Shown here: positions 51,284-60,820 of the stretch, piece by piece
Layout of the letters: each line of letters opens with the position of its first letter
Numbering within the stretch: the stretch's first letter is position 1
Assembly (NCBI GenBank): GCA_945877425.1
Contig: CAMCRZ010000005.1
Span: 39,633 to 103,632, forward strand
DNA: 64,000 nucleotides
Reading direction: 5' to 3'
Origin: an uncultured Treponema sp.
GTDB taxonomy: Bacteria > Spirochaetota > Spirochaetia > Treponematales > Treponemataceae
Position numbers and translations under genes: made by a program
The notes under the pieces: generated by a model
The model's input: only the letters and a program-made list of their open reading frames with translations
The model's database searches: none
What the model was told of the DNA's origin: nothing

Positions 51284-52648
51284 TCAGGCGTTGTCTTTCC
51301 TGCAGCTGAACTGTACTGTAAAAGTTGAGCCTTGTCCTTCAGCAGAATCTAAAGAAACAACTGCATCGTGATATTTTGCGGCGTGCTTGACTATGCTTAA
51401 GCCTAAACCTGTTCCCCCAGATTCTTTAGAGCGGCTCTTGTCTATTCTGTAGAAGCGTTCAAAAATCCGTTCTTTTTCATCAGCAGCAATTCCAATTCCA
51501 GAATCTTTTACAGTAAGCATAACTTTTTCAGGAACATTTTTTCCGTGAACATGAGCGTAAACAGTTTCAATTACAACTTCTACAGTTCCGTTTTCTTTGT
51601 TGTACTTTATTCCGTTGTCAATAAGATTAAAAATCATTTCGTAAATTACAGGCTTAACTCCAAAAATAAAACCGGCATCACCTTTTAAACTTAGCGTAAC
51701 ATTTTTACTTTTTGCCACAGAAGTTAAAGCGACAATTGCATCTTGTGCCGTTTCCTGCAGACTCATTTCTTCTTTTTCTATGCAGATTGATTTTTCGTCA
51801 AGCTTGCTGAGTTTAATTATATCGTTTACAAGACAAATCATTCTTTGAGTTTCATTGTAAATTGTTTCGGCAAAATCTTTTGTGGTACGCTGGTCTGTGT
51901 TCCCTGATTTTAAAATTTCAGCAAAACCGCTTATGCTTGTTAACGGCGTTTTTAATTCATGGCTGACGTTTGCGCTAAACTGCTGACGTAACTGTTCTCT
52001 TCGGGATTTTTCGAAATTTTCTTCTGCAATGTGTTTTGTAAAAGGTTTTAATTCGCTGTAAGTTTCAGTCAGTTCCGGATTTTCCAAATCGATTTTTCCA
52101 AAAGGTTCAACTATTTTTTTTGAAACCCAGCTTGCCGAAATTCCCGAAACAATCATTGCTGCAACAAGAAGAATTAAAAGTATCCGGCTCATTCCTAAAA
52201 TCAAAACTCCAACTGTATGCTGCTCGCAGGAAATTCTTATTACATCACCGTTTGCTGAAAGTTTTGCAAAGTAAAGCGTTTTTTCCAGCATTGTATCTGA
52301 AAACCTGGAAGTCCTTGCCTGACCATTTTCCACTGCACCAATAAATTCTGAACGCAATCCGTGATTTTCCATTTTTGAAAAATCAGCTGTGTTGTCAAAA
52401 TAAACTGTTCCGTCTTTGTGGATAAGCGTAATTCTATTTTTGATTTCTAAATCTGAAAGTTCTTCAGGAGAATTATGTTCCAGCAAAGTTGAAACAAACT
52501 GTTCTTCTGTTTCAAGTTCTTTATAAATCTGTTCTTCAAAATAACTGTACAGCGCAAAGATAAAGCATATTGCACAGAAAAAGTAAACTAACGCTCCTGT
52601 TAAAAATGTGTTAATAAAAATTCTAAAAGTTAAAGATTTGATTTTCAT
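51284..52648 (-). CDS. Sensor histidine kinase, PhoR-like
   Basis: The 454-residue protein has two membrane segments (about 10-35 and 150-172) enclosing a 115-residue periplasmic sensor region. A linker leads to HisKA with the phosphorylated His in FSANVSHELKTPLTSISGF (about 228-246). The ATPase domain shows the N box (NLIDNGIKYN), G1 (DSGIGIAADEKERIFERFYR) and G2 (GGTGLGLSIVKHA). It is full length. No response regulator gene is adjacent on either side, so its partner is encoded elsewhere. Upstream lie only the tRNA and its terminator. Confidence 0.92.
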   Translation of the reverse strand: MKIKSLTFRIFINTFLTGALVYFFCAICFIFALYSYFEEQIYKELETEEQFVSTLLEHNSPEELSDLEIKNRITLIHKDGTVYFDNTADFSKMENHGLRSEFIGAVENGQARTSRFSDTMLEKTLYFAKLSANGDVIRISCEQHTVGVLILGMSRILLILLVAAMIVSGISASWVSKKIVEPFGKIDLENPELTETYSELKPFTKHIAEENFEKSRREQLRQQFSANVSHELKTPLTSISGFAEILKSGNTDQRTTKDFAETIYNETQRMICLVNDIIKLSKLDEKSICIEKEEMSLQETAQDAIVALTSVAKSKNVTLSLKGDAGFIFGVKPVIYEMIFNLIDNGIKYNKENGTVEVVIETVYAHVHGKNVPEKVMLTVKDSGIGIAADEKERIFERFYRIDKSRSKESGGTGLGLSIVKHAAKYHDAVVSLDSAEGQGSTFTVQFSCRKDNA

Positions 52649-52800
52649 TTTTCACCTTCACAAAATAACAAATGCTTTCTTTAAGTTTATTTTCCTTACG
52701 TTAAATTTAAAAGATGAAACTGTAAATTTTATGTAAAAATTTTTTGAAAAAAGTTTAAACTTATTGTTCCTGTAAGTTTAGCCGAATGTGCTGAAAAAAA

Positions 52801-52826
52801 AAGCTCCACTTAAAAAAGTGAAGCTT
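52801..52826 (-). terminator. Terminator of the CAU tRNA
   Basis: AAGCTTCACTT and AAGTGGAGCTT (minus strand) pair with one mismatch, followed by a run of T. It lies four bases past the tRNA 3' end. Confidence 0.85.
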
Positions 52827-52829
52827 AGC

Positions 52830-52902
52830 TGGGCCATCCTAGATTTGAACTGGGGACCAAAGGATTATGAGTCCTCTGCTCTAACCGCTGAGCTAATGGC
52901 CC
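52830..52902 (-). tRNA. tRNA with CAU anticodon, probably tRNA-Ile2
   Basis: A full cloverleaf of 73 nt: acceptor GGGCCAT/ATGGCCC, D arm AGCTCAGCGGTTAGAGC, anticodon loop CTCATAA (anticodon CAU), variable loop TTGGTC, T arm with GTTCAAATC, discriminator A. The CCA end is not encoded. The D loop length and TTGGTC segment resemble tRNA-Ile2 (which is modified to lysidine at C34) more than elongator tRNA-Met. An elongator Met identity is the alternative. Confidence 0.9.
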
Positions 52903-52919
52903 ATATTTATGTAGGAACT

Positions 52920-52948
52920 AATATACCATAAATCCGCAGGTTGGTCAA
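52920..52948 (-). promoter_or_regulatory. Promoter of the CAU tRNA
   Basis: On the minus strand TTGACC (52943-52948), 17 nt and TATATT (52920-52925), ending 17 bp before the tRNA 5' end. Confidence 0.7.
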
Positions 52949-53015
52949 GATGGGATTGTTTTATAGGACAAAATTTCCTATCAAATTCCTGCATGCTTTC
53001 ATAAAATCTCTTTCA

Positions 53016-53044
53016 TTGACAATAAAAAATAATCTCTTTATCAT
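53016..53044 (+). promoter_or_regulatory. Promoter close to the MATE start codon
   Basis: TTGACA (53016-53021), 17 nt, TATCAT (53039-53044). The expected start of transcription is only a few bases from the ATG at 53054, suggesting a leaderless or nearly leaderless message. Confidence 0.5.
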
Positions 53045-53053
53045 TCCCACGTT

Positions 53054-54415
53054 ATGATAAAAAATATTGATCTTTTTGAAAAAATGAGTGTCCCGAAGGC
53101 TGTAGCTAAACTTGCTACGCCAACTGTTTTAAGCATGATTGTTACAGTTTTCTACAATATGATAGACACAATCTTTGTAGGTCAGCTTGGTGATAAAAAT
53201 CAAGTTGCAGCAGTAAGCGTTGCCACTCCTGTATTTTTGTTTTTCATGGCTGTAGGAAATATTTTTGGTGTTGGCGGATCTTCTTTTTTAAGCAGGGCTC
53301 TTGGAGAACATAAAGTTGAAAAAGCAGCACGTATTTCTTCGTTTTGTCTTTACGGAGGAATTATTGCAGGCTTAATAGGCGAAGCTTTAATGCTTTTCTT
53401 TATGGACGATATTCTTAGCCTTGTTGGAACTGACTCTGACACTTTTATATTTGCAAAAGAATATTTAACTGTAATTGCTTACGGCGGACCGCTTATTGTT
53501 GTAAGTACTGCCTTTACAAATCTTGTAAGAGGAGAAGGTGCTTCTAAAAATGCAATGGTCGGCATGATGGCTGGAACGGTTGTAAATATCATTCTTGATC
53601 CCTTTTTTATTCTGCCTTCATTTTTGGGAATGGGAACTGCAGGTGCCGCTGTTGCAACTGTAATTGGAAATGGAGTTTCAATTGTATTCTTCTTTGCCCA
53701 CGCTGTAGGAAAAAAATCAGTACTGTCGCTTAACATTAAAAACTTCCGCATTTCAAAGGAAATTCTCTTTGGCGTTCTCGTTGTTGGACTTCCTGCATCT
53801 CTTAACAATATAATCATGAGCTTGAGCAATATCATTGTAAACAGACATCTTGCTGCTTACGGTTCTACGCCTGTTGCTGCTATGGGAATTGCAATGAAAG
53901 CCAATATGCTTGTTATTTTCGTTCAGATGGGACTTGCCATTGGAGTGTCGCCTTTAATCGGTTACAACTTTGGTGCTAAGAATTTCAAGCGTATGAAAGA
54001 CGTTATGAAGTTCAGTACTGCCTGCGTTGTAGTTTTGGGTTGTATGCTTACGGCAATTTATTTTGTTCTTTCAAAGTCCATTATCAATGTTTTTATGGAC
54101 AAAAATACACCTAACATTGAAGACGTTACTTTCTACGGAGTTAAAATGCTTCGTGCACTGATGATTTCCGGACCTTACATTGGAATTATGTTTGTTTTCA
54201 GTTTTACGTTTCAGGCGATTGGAAAAGCACTGCCTTCTTTAATTCTTTCAATAAGCAGACAAGGTTTTGTTTTTCTGCCTGTTATAATTATTTTCGACAA
54301 GCTGTTTCAGTTAGACGGAATTATTTACGCCCAGCCTATTGCAGATGCCATTGCAGTGTTTATTGCAATCGGTATGTTCCTGATTATAAACAAAAACTTA
54401 AAGAAATCAGTTTAG
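53054..54415 (+). CDS. MATE-family multidrug efflux protein
   Basis: The 453-residue inner-membrane protein has about 12 hydrophobic segments in two pseudo-repeats. MATE signature areas are VPKAVAKLATPTVLSMIVTVFYNMIDTIFVGQLGD at the N-terminus, RGEGASKNAMVGMM near 160 and LAIGVSPLIGYNFGAKNFKRM near 295. These proteins export cationic drugs or metabolites using sodium or proton gradients. No ribosome binding site is visible, consistent with the near-leaderless promoter. It is monocistronic and no regulator is adjacent. Confidence 0.92.
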   Translation: MIKNIDLFEKMSVPKAVAKLATPTVLSMIVTVFYNMIDTIFVGQLGDKNQVAAVSVATPVFLFFMAVGNIFGVGGSSFLSRALGEHKVEKAARISSFCLYGGIIAGLIGEALMLFFMDDILSLVGTDSDTFIFAKEYLTVIAYGGPLIVVSTAFTNLVRGEGASKNAMVGMMAGTVVNIILDPFFILPSFLGMGTAGAAVATVIGNGVSIVFFFAHAVGKKSVLSLNIKNFRISKEILFGVLVVGLPASLNNIIMSLSNIIVNRHLAAYGSTPVAAMGIAMKANMLVIFVQMGLAIGVSPLIGYNFGAKNFKRMKDVMKFSTACVVVLGCMLTAIYFVLSKSIINVFMDKNTPNIEDVTFYGVKMLRALMISGPYIGIMFVFSFTFQAIGKALPSLILSISRQGFVFLPVIIIFDKLFQLDGIIYAQPIADAIAVFIAIGMFLIINKNLKKSV

Positions 54416-54469
54416 ATTTTTCTGTTAAAATTTTCCGCTAAGCAGACAGGTTTTGTAAATGCAAAAAAA

Positions 54470-54519
54470 ATCCCGAAACCCACATTTGCAGCAAGGAAGA
54501 CAAACATGGACTTCGGGAT
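54470..54519 (-). terminator. Terminator after gltD
   Basis: ATCCCGAA and TTCGGGAT form an 8-bp stem with a 34-nt loop containing a partial inner stem (CCATGTTTG..CAAATGTGG). On the minus strand TTTTTTTT follows. Confidence 0.75.
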
Positions 54520-54537
54520 ACATTGAACTGTTTTTTG

Positions 54538-56025
54538 CTAAAGATTTGTGTAACCCATTAAGTATTCATCAATTTCACGGGCGCACTGTCTGCCTTCGTT
54601 AATTGCATGAACTACAAGAGACTGACCTCTGTGCATATCACCTGCAGTAAATACTTTTTCCACAGATGATTTATATGTTTCCGGAGTTGATGTAGCAATT
54701 GTGTTTCTTTGAGAAAGTTCTGTACCGAAAGCCTGTGCCGTATAATCTTCAGCGCCAAGAAATCCTGCTGCTATTAAAATTAAGTCTGCCGGTAAATCTT
54801 TTTCGCTGCCTTCTCTTTCGCAAAGTGTACGCTTGCCGTCAATATTACGGAATTCAACCTGCACTGTCTTTACACCGCAAACTTTTCCGTCTTTAGTGTA
54901 AACTTCTTTGATTGTAGTTTCGTAAACACGAGGGTCATGACCGAATTTGTGGATGCTTTCTTCTGCACCATAATCAGTCTTAAGAACTTTAGGCCACTGC
55001 GGCCACGGATTGTTTTCTCCACGAACTTCAGGAGCTTTAGGCATCATTTCAATTTGTGTAACACTTGCACAACCTAAGCGGATGCTTGTTCCAGTACAGT
55101 CGTTTCCTGTATCACCGCCGCCAAGTACAATTACGTGCTTGTCTTTAGGGTCAAAGAAATTCTTATCTTCAAGATTTGAATTCAACAGGCTTTTTGTAAC
55201 TGACTTCAAAAAATCAACTGCAAACATTACGCCTTCTGCTTCTGCACCTGGAGCGCTTAAAGGTCTGGCTTTTTTTGCACCGCAACACAATGCAACTGCA
55301 TCGTATTCGTTTAAAAGCTGCTGTGCATCAATTCCGTTTCCAACATCAGCGCCCGTAATGAACTTTACGCCTTCTTCCTGCATAAGCTTAACACGACGGT
55401 CTATAACTTTTTTGTCCAGCTTCATATTTGGAATACCGTACATTAAAAGTCCGCCAATACGATCTTCTCTTTCGTAAATTGTTACGTTATGTCCGCGCCT
55501 GTTAAGAAGATCTGCAACTGCCAGACCAGCAGGTCCTGAACCAACTACAGCAATTTTTTTATCAGAACGAACTTTTGGAATTTGAGGCTTCATGTAACCG
55601 CTTTCAAAAGCTTTTTCTATAATAAAAAGTTCGTTGTCGTGAATAGTAACTGCTTCTTTTATGTCGCCGCCGTTTCCGCAGTTACAGGCTTTTTCGCAAA
55701 GTGCAGGACAGACTCTTCCTGTAAATTCAGGAAAAGAACTTGTCTTAAGGAGACGCCATGCAGCCATATCAAACTGACCTTTATACAAAGCATCGTTCCA
55801 TTCAGGAATAAAATTGTGAAGCGGACATCCTGTTATCATTCCGGCAAGTTTAATTGCACTTTGACACATTGGAACACCGCAGTTCATGCATCTGCCAGCC
55901 TGTTCACGACGCTCTTTTTCGTTTAAAGGTGTATGAAATTCCTGAAAATTTAACTCACGAAGCTCAGGTGGAATTGTATTATTATCTTTTCTATTGTTCA
56001 GTAAAAAACCGTTTGGATTACCCAT
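54538..56025 (-). CDS. gltD: Glutamate synthase small subunit
   Basis: This FAD/NAD(P)H-dependent subunit passes electrons to GltB for glutamate formation from glutamine and 2-oxoglutarate. The 495-residue protein has N-terminal iron-sulfur cysteines (CMNCGVPMCQ, CPLHNFIPEWN, CPALCEKACN), an FAD loop (AVVGSGPAGLAVADLLNRRGH near residue 155) and a second dinucleotide loop (VLGGGDTGNDC near residue 300), and ends with a GDMHRGQSLVVHAI motif. It is the second gene of the operon, 22 bp after gltB, with a ribosome binding site (AGGAGA). Confidence 0.96.
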   Translation of the reverse strand: MGNPNGFLLNNRKDNNTIPPELRELNFQEFHTPLNEKERREQAGRCMNCGVPMCQSAIKLAGMITGCPLHNFIPEWNDALYKGQFDMAAWRLLKTSSFPEFTGRVCPALCEKACNCGNGGDIKEAVTIHDNELFIIEKAFESGYMKPQIPKVRSDKKIAVVGSGPAGLAVADLLNRRGHNVTIYEREDRIGGLLMYGIPNMKLDKKVIDRRVKLMQEEGVKFITGADVGNGIDAQQLLNEYDAVALCCGAKKARPLSAPGAEAEGVMFAVDFLKSVTKSLLNSNLEDKNFFDPKDKHVIVLGGGDTGNDCTGTSIRLGCASVTQIEMMPKAPEVRGENNPWPQWPKVLKTDYGAEESIHKFGHDPRVYETTIKEVYTKDGKVCGVKTVQVEFRNIDGKRTLCEREGSEKDLPADLILIAAGFLGAEDYTAQAFGTELSQRNTIATSTPETYKSSVEKVFTAGDMHRGQSLVVHAINEGRQCAREIDEYLMGYTNL

Positions 56026-56047
56026 AATTTCTCCTTAATCTTCCGTT

Positions 56048-59000
56048 CTATGCCGTACATTTATGGAATGCTTCAAGTACAGCTTCATCATGGCTAAGAC
56101 CTCTTTCTTCTGCCTTACTGATTTCCACAAGCATTTTCTGATAATCATTCGGAACTATTTTCTTAAAGTGAGGAATGTAGTTTTCAAAATCATTAAGTAT
56201 TTTCTTTCCAATTTCTGAACCAGTTTCTGCTGTATGCTTTTCAATAATTCCCTTGAGAATTGAAATGTCGTGTTTATCATCAACTTCGGACATTGTAATA
56301 AGCTGCTTGTTTACTCTTAAATACAAGTCGTGGTTTACATCAAGAACGTATGCTATTCCGCCAGACATTCCTGCAGCAAGATTGCGTCCTGTTTTTCCAA
56401 GAATAACAACTGTTCCGCCAGTCATATATTCCAAGCCGTGATCGCCGCAACCTTCAGCTACTACAGTTGCACCTGAATTACGAACGCAGAATCTTTCGCC
56501 GGCAACACCGTTAATGTAAGCTTCACCACTTGTAGCACCGAACAATGCAACGTTTCCTATTATGATGTTTTCTTCAGATTTTCCTGCAAACTTTTCTGCT
56601 TTCTTAACAACGATTTTTCCGCCAGAAAGTCCTTTTCCAAGATAATCATTTGCATCACCGTTAAGACGCATTGTAAGTCCTTTTGGAATAAATGCGCCAA
56701 AACTTTGTCCGCCGCCGCCTGAAACATTTACAGTAAAAGCATCTTCTCCAAGTTTGTTTCCGTACTTCTTTTGAATTTCTGAACCAAGGATTGTGCCTAA
56801 AGTTCTGTCTGTACTTTGAATTGCAAGAGGTGCGTTTAAGATGGAAATTTTTTCAGCAGGAATTCCTTTTTTGCCTTTTGTAAGTTTTTCGAATGCAGGT
56901 AAAAGAATTCTTTCATCAACTGTCTTGCGAAGTTCAAAATCATAAATATCTGCAGGAACAAAATGCTGCTTAACGTTTTCTTCCGGCTTGTAACCGATTA
57001 TGCGGCTAAGGTCAACAAGATTTGCTCTCTTAAAGCCCTGTTTTTCCTTAAGCTTAAGCAGGTCAGTTCTACCGCACATTTCGTCAAGATTGTGAATTCC
57101 AAGTTTTGCCATATACTCACGAAGTTCCTGTGCAATGTACTTCATAAAGTTTTCAACGTATTCTGGCTTACCTGTAAATCTCTTGCGCAGTTCACTGTTT
57201 TGAGTTGCAACGCCAAACGGACAAGTATCAAGGTTACATACACGCATCATTGCACAGCCCATTGTAATAAGTGGTGCTGTAGCGAAACCAAATTCTTCTG
57301 CACCAAGTAATGCTGCTATTGCAACATCTCTTCCTGACATAAGTTTTCCGTCAGTTTCAATTACAACTCTTGAGCGCAGGCCGTTCTGGATAAGAGTTTG
57401 ATGTGTTTCTGCAAGACCAAGTTCCCAAGGAAGTCCAGCGTGATGTATTGAAGAAATTGGAGCTGCACCAGTTCCGCCGTCATGTCCTGAAATAAGGATA
57501 ACTTGAGCACCAGCTTTTGCTACACCGGCTGCAATTGTTCCAACACCAGCTTCACTAACAAGCTTAACGCTTATTCGGGCAGCTCTGTTTGCATTTTTCA
57601 AGTCGTAAATCAATTGTGCTAAGTCTTCAATAGAATAAATGTCGTGATGCGGTGGTGGAGAAATCAAACTTACGCCAGGAGTTGCATAGCGTGTTTTTGC
57701 AATCCAAGGATAAACTTTTTTTCCAGGAAGATGTCCGCCTTCACCAGGTTTAGCACCTTGAGCCATTTTAATCTGGATTTCTTTTGCGCTAAGAAGATAT
57801 TCTTCTGTTACACCAAAACGTCCTGAAGCAACCTGTTTAATTGCAGAGTTAGCATCTGTGCCTAAGCGTTCAGGTTTTTCTCCGCCTTCTCCGGAATTTG
57901 ATTTTCCATGAAGATGATTCATAGCCAGAGCCATACAGCGGTGTGCTTCTTCACTTATTGAACCGTAACTCATTGCGCCAGTTTTAAAGCGCTTTACAAT
58001 TTCGTCTACACTTTCAACTTCATCAATAGAAATGCCGTTTTCAGGATAAGCAAAATCAAGCATGGCACGTAAAGTATGAGGATGAGCGCCGTCATCAACT
58101 AAAGCTGTATATTCTTTAAACCTGTTGTAGTCGCCGTTACGTGTAGCTTCCTGTAAAGCAATAATTGTTTCAGGTGAATACAAATGGTCTTCGCAAGTAG
58201 GTCCACGTCTAAGCTTATGATTTCCAACTGAATCAAGATGAGTGTTAACAGTAAGTCCCAGCGGATCAAATGCCTTGTTGTGATGATAGTTTACGTCTTC
58301 TTCAATTTCCTTGAGTGTAATTCCGCCAACACGGCTGACTGTATTCGTAAAGTATTTGTCTATAACTTCTTTATCAATTCCAACTGCTTCAAAAATCTGT
58401 GCAGACTGATATGACTGAATTGTAGAAATTCCCATTTTAGCGGCAATTTTTACTATTCCGTTAATAATTGCTTTGTTGTAGTCATCAATTGCAGTGTGAT
58501 AATCTTTGTCCAAAAGTTTCTGGTCAATTAATTCAGCAATACATTCATGAGCAAGGTAAGGATTTATTGCACGGGCGCCATAACCTAAACACATTGCACT
58601 TTGATGAACGTCACGAACTTCTGCACTTTCAAGAATAATGGAAACAGCTGTTCTCTTTTTAGTTCTAATCAAATACTGCTCAACTGCACTGACTGCTAAA
58701 AGTGAAGGAATGGAAACATGGTTTTCGTCAACACCACGATCGCTTAAAATAATGATGTTTGAACCTTCATGATATTCTCTGTCTATTGCAACAAACAAGC
58801 CGTCAATTGCAGCTTCAAGAGAAGTGTTTTTGTAGTAAAGAAGGCTTACTGTTGCAGCTTTAAATCCAGGCTTATTTATAGCCCTGATTTTCATTAAATC
58901 AACACCGGTAAGAATAGGATTGTTAATTTCAAGAACAGTACAGCTTTTGCTTTCAGGCTGAAGCATATTTCCGTCTGAACCAAGATAAACTGTTGTGTCC

Positions 59001-60634
59001 GTAACAATTTTTTCACGCAAAGAGTCAATTGGAGGATTTGTAACTTGTGCGAATAACTGCTTAAAGTAACTGTAAAGCGGCGGATGTTTTTCAGACATAA
59101 CTGCAAGAGGCGTATCAATTCCCATTGCACCAGTTGGCTCTACTCCGGCTTTTGCCATAGGAAGAATCATTTCGTTTACGTCTTCGTAATTCCAGCCAAA
59201 TGCCCTGTACTGAATGTCGCGCTGTTCCTGAGTGTAAACAGGAATCTTCTTGTTTGGAATAGGCAAATCGGCTAAGTGAAGGAGATTCTGATCCAGCCAT
59301 TCACCGTAAGGATAAAGTGTTGAATATTGCTTTTTACATTCTTCGTCGGAAATAAGGCGTTTTTGTTTTGTATCAACAAGAAGAATGCGTCCAGGCATAA
59401 GACGTGACTTTGTTACTATTTCTTCTTCCGGAATATCAAGAACACCAACTTCTGAAGAAAGTATAAGCTGATTGTCTTTTGTAATGTAATAGCGGCTAGG
59501 GCGTAAACCGTTTCTGTCAAGTGTTGCTCCAAGAACATCACCGTCACTGAAAAGAATTGCAGCAGGTCCGTCCCAAGGTTCCATCATAGTTGCCCAGTAA
59601 TGATAAAAATCTTTTTTCTGAGACGACATTGAATCGTCATGCTTCCACGGTTCAGGAATACAAACCATAACTGCCAGCGGCAAAGGCATTCCGTTCATTG
59701 TAAGGAATTCAAGTGTGTTATCAAGCATTGCTGAATCTGAACCTGAATTGTCAACTGCAGGAAGGATTTTGCGCATTTCTTCATCAGTGAATTTTGGTGA
59801 AGCAATTGTTTCTTCACGGGCATACATTCTGTCTACGTTACCGCGGATTGTATTTATTTCACCGTTGTGGGCAATAAAGCGGTTTGGATGAGCACGCTGC
59901 CAGCTAGGATTTGTGTTTGTACTGAAACGTGAGTGAACTATTGCAAGGGCAGAAGCGTATTCTTCTGATTCCAAGTCAAGATAGAAAGTGCGTAACTGCT
60001 TTACAAGAAACATTCCTTTGTAAACAATTGTGCGGCTTGAAAGTGATGCAACATAAGTATTGAATTTTGTCTGTTCAAACTGACGGCGCAAAATATAAAG
60101 CTTTCTGTCAAAATCAATTCCTTTTTCAACATTTTCCGGACGTTCAATAAAACACTGTTCAATTACAGGCATACAGTCTCTTGCACGCTGACCAAGAACA
60201 TCTGGATTTACGGGAACTTTTCTCCAGCCAAGGAATTTAAGGCCTTCCTTCTGTGAAAGGAATTCAACCATTTTTTTTGCCTGTGAGCGGATAAGTTTGT
60301 CTTCCGGGAAAAAGAACATTCCTACGCCGTAATCTCTTTCGTTGCCAAGTTTAATGTCAATTTCAGCACAAGCATTTTTAAAGAATTTATGACAAATCTG
60401 AACAAGAATACCTACACCGTCGCCTGTTTCGCCGGCTGCATCTTTTCCAGCACGATGTTCAAGTTTTTCAACAATACTAAGTGCATTGTCAACGATTTTC
60501 CTTGAAACTTTTCCATTGATGTCAACAACTGCACCAATACCGCAGTTATCGTGTTCAAATGAAGAATCATACAAAGTGTTTGTAGAATTGAATTTTCCGC
60601 CTGCAGAGAAATTCTCAAAAGCGTTACAGTTCAT
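56048..60634 (-). CDS. gltB: Glutamate synthase large subunit
   Basis: The 1528-residue protein has a short N-terminal propeptide and the Ntn-type glutaminase with Cys31 in HDNCGIGAV. The central domain and the FMN-binding synthase domain (AAGVAKAGAQVILISGHDGGTGAAPISSIHHAGLPWELGL near 1060) with iron-sulfur cysteines (CAMMRVCNLDTCPFG) and the C-terminal beta-helix GXGXG domain (AFIPKGLTMRLNGDANDYLGKGLSGGKIVV) are complete. It makes glutamate from glutamine and 2-oxoglutarate. It begins behind AGGGGG and is preceded by a leader with a strong terminator-like stem. gltD follows. Confidence 0.97.
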   Translation of the reverse strand: MNCNAFENFSAGGKFNSTNTLYDSSFEHDNCGIGAVVDINGKVSRKIVDNALSIVEKLEHRAGKDAAGETGDGVGILVQICHKFFKNACAEIDIKLGNERDYGVGMFFFPEDKLIRSQAKKMVEFLSQKEGLKFLGWRKVPVNPDVLGQRARDCMPVIEQCFIERPENVEKGIDFDRKLYILRRQFEQTKFNTYVASLSSRTIVYKGMFLVKQLRTFYLDLESEEYASALAIVHSRFSTNTNPSWQRAHPNRFIAHNGEINTIRGNVDRMYAREETIASPKFTDEEMRKILPAVDNSGSDSAMLDNTLEFLTMNGMPLPLAVMVCIPEPWKHDDSMSSQKKDFYHYWATMMEPWDGPAAILFSDGDVLGATLDRNGLRPSRYYITKDNQLILSSEVGVLDIPEEEIVTKSRLMPGRILLVDTKQKRLISDEECKKQYSTLYPYGEWLDQNLLHLADLPIPNKKIPVYTQEQRDIQYRAFGWNYEDVNEMILPMAKAGVEPTGAMGIDTPLAVMSEKHPPLYSYFKQLFAQVTNPPIDSLREKIVTDTTVYLGSDGNMLQPESKSCTVLEINNPILTGVDLMKIRAINKPGFKAATVSLLYYKNTSLEAAIDGLFVAIDREYHEGSNIIILSDRGVDENHVSIPSLLAVSAVEQYLIRTKKRTAVSIILESAEVRDVHQSAMCLGYGARAINPYLAHECIAELIDQKLLDKDYHTAIDDYNKAIINGIVKIAAKMGISTIQSYQSAQIFEAVGIDKEVIDKYFTNTVSRVGGITLKEIEEDVNYHHNKAFDPLGLTVNTHLDSVGNHKLRRGPTCEDHLYSPETIIALQEATRNGDYNRFKEYTALVDDGAHPHTLRAMLDFAYPENGISIDEVESVDEIVKRFKTGAMSYGSISEEAHRCMALAMNHLHGKSNSGEGGEKPERLGTDANSAIKQVASGRFGVTEEYLLSAKEIQIKMAQGAKPGEGGHLPGKKVYPWIAKTRYATPGVSLISPPPHHDIYSIEDLAQLIYDLKNANRAARISVKLVSEAGVGTIAAGVAKAGAQVILISGHDGGTGAAPISSIHHAGLPWELGLAETHQTLIQNGLRSRVVIETDGKLMSGRDVAIAALLGAEEFGFATAPLITMGCAMMRVCNLDTCPFGVATQNSELRKRFTGKPEYVENFMKYIAQELREYMAKLGIHNLDEMCGRTDLLKLKEKQGFKRANLVDLSRIIGYKPEENVKQHFVPADIYDFELRKTVDERILLPAFEKLTKGKKGIPAEKISILNAPLAIQSTDRTLGTILGSEIQKKYGNKLGEDAFTVNVSGGGGQSFGAFIPKGLTMRLNGDANDYLGKGLSGGKIVVKKAEKFAGKSEENIIIGNVALFGATSGEAYINGVAGERFCVRNSGATVVAEGCGDHGLEYMTGGTVVILGKTGRNLAAGMSGGIAYVLDVNHDLYLRVNKQLITMSEVDDKHDISILKGIIEKHTAETGSEIGKKILNDFENYIPHFKKIVPNDYQKMLVEISKAEERGLSHDEAVLEAFHKCTA

Positions 60635-60662
60635 TATAACCCCCTACGCATCGCTTTAGTTT

Positions 60663-60743
60663 AAAAAAAAAGGTGCTTAACTTTACTCAATTACTACGAC
60701 TTTTTAAAAAGCGCACAATAATTGCGTAAACTTAAACACCTTT
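60663..60743 (-). promoter_or_regulatory. Terminator-like stem in the gltB leader, possible attenuator
   Basis: On the minus strand an 18-bp arm (60726-60743) pairs with 60669-60686 with one mismatch and one G-U, then about nine T. Between the arms are an inner CGCA/TGCG hairpin and a CTTTTTAAAAAG palindrome. It ends about 30 bp before the gltB ATG, so a promoter cannot fit between, and transcription of gltB must pass it. It can also end the toxin gene transcript. Confidence 0.6.
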
Positions 60744-60756
60744 GTTTGCAAAAACA

Positions 60757-60785
60757 AGTATAAATAGTTATGTATTTTTATGCAA
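60757..60785 (-). promoter_or_regulatory. Candidate gltB promoter
   Basis: On the minus strand TTGCAT (60780-60785), 17 nt, TATACT (60757-60762). A TTGACA box (60802-60807) lies slightly upstream and could serve an alternative promoter. Both lie between the toxin stop codon and the terminator-like stem. Confidence 0.5.
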
Positions 60786-60820
60786 TAGAATTTCAATAAA
60801 TTGTCAAAAATATACAGTTT

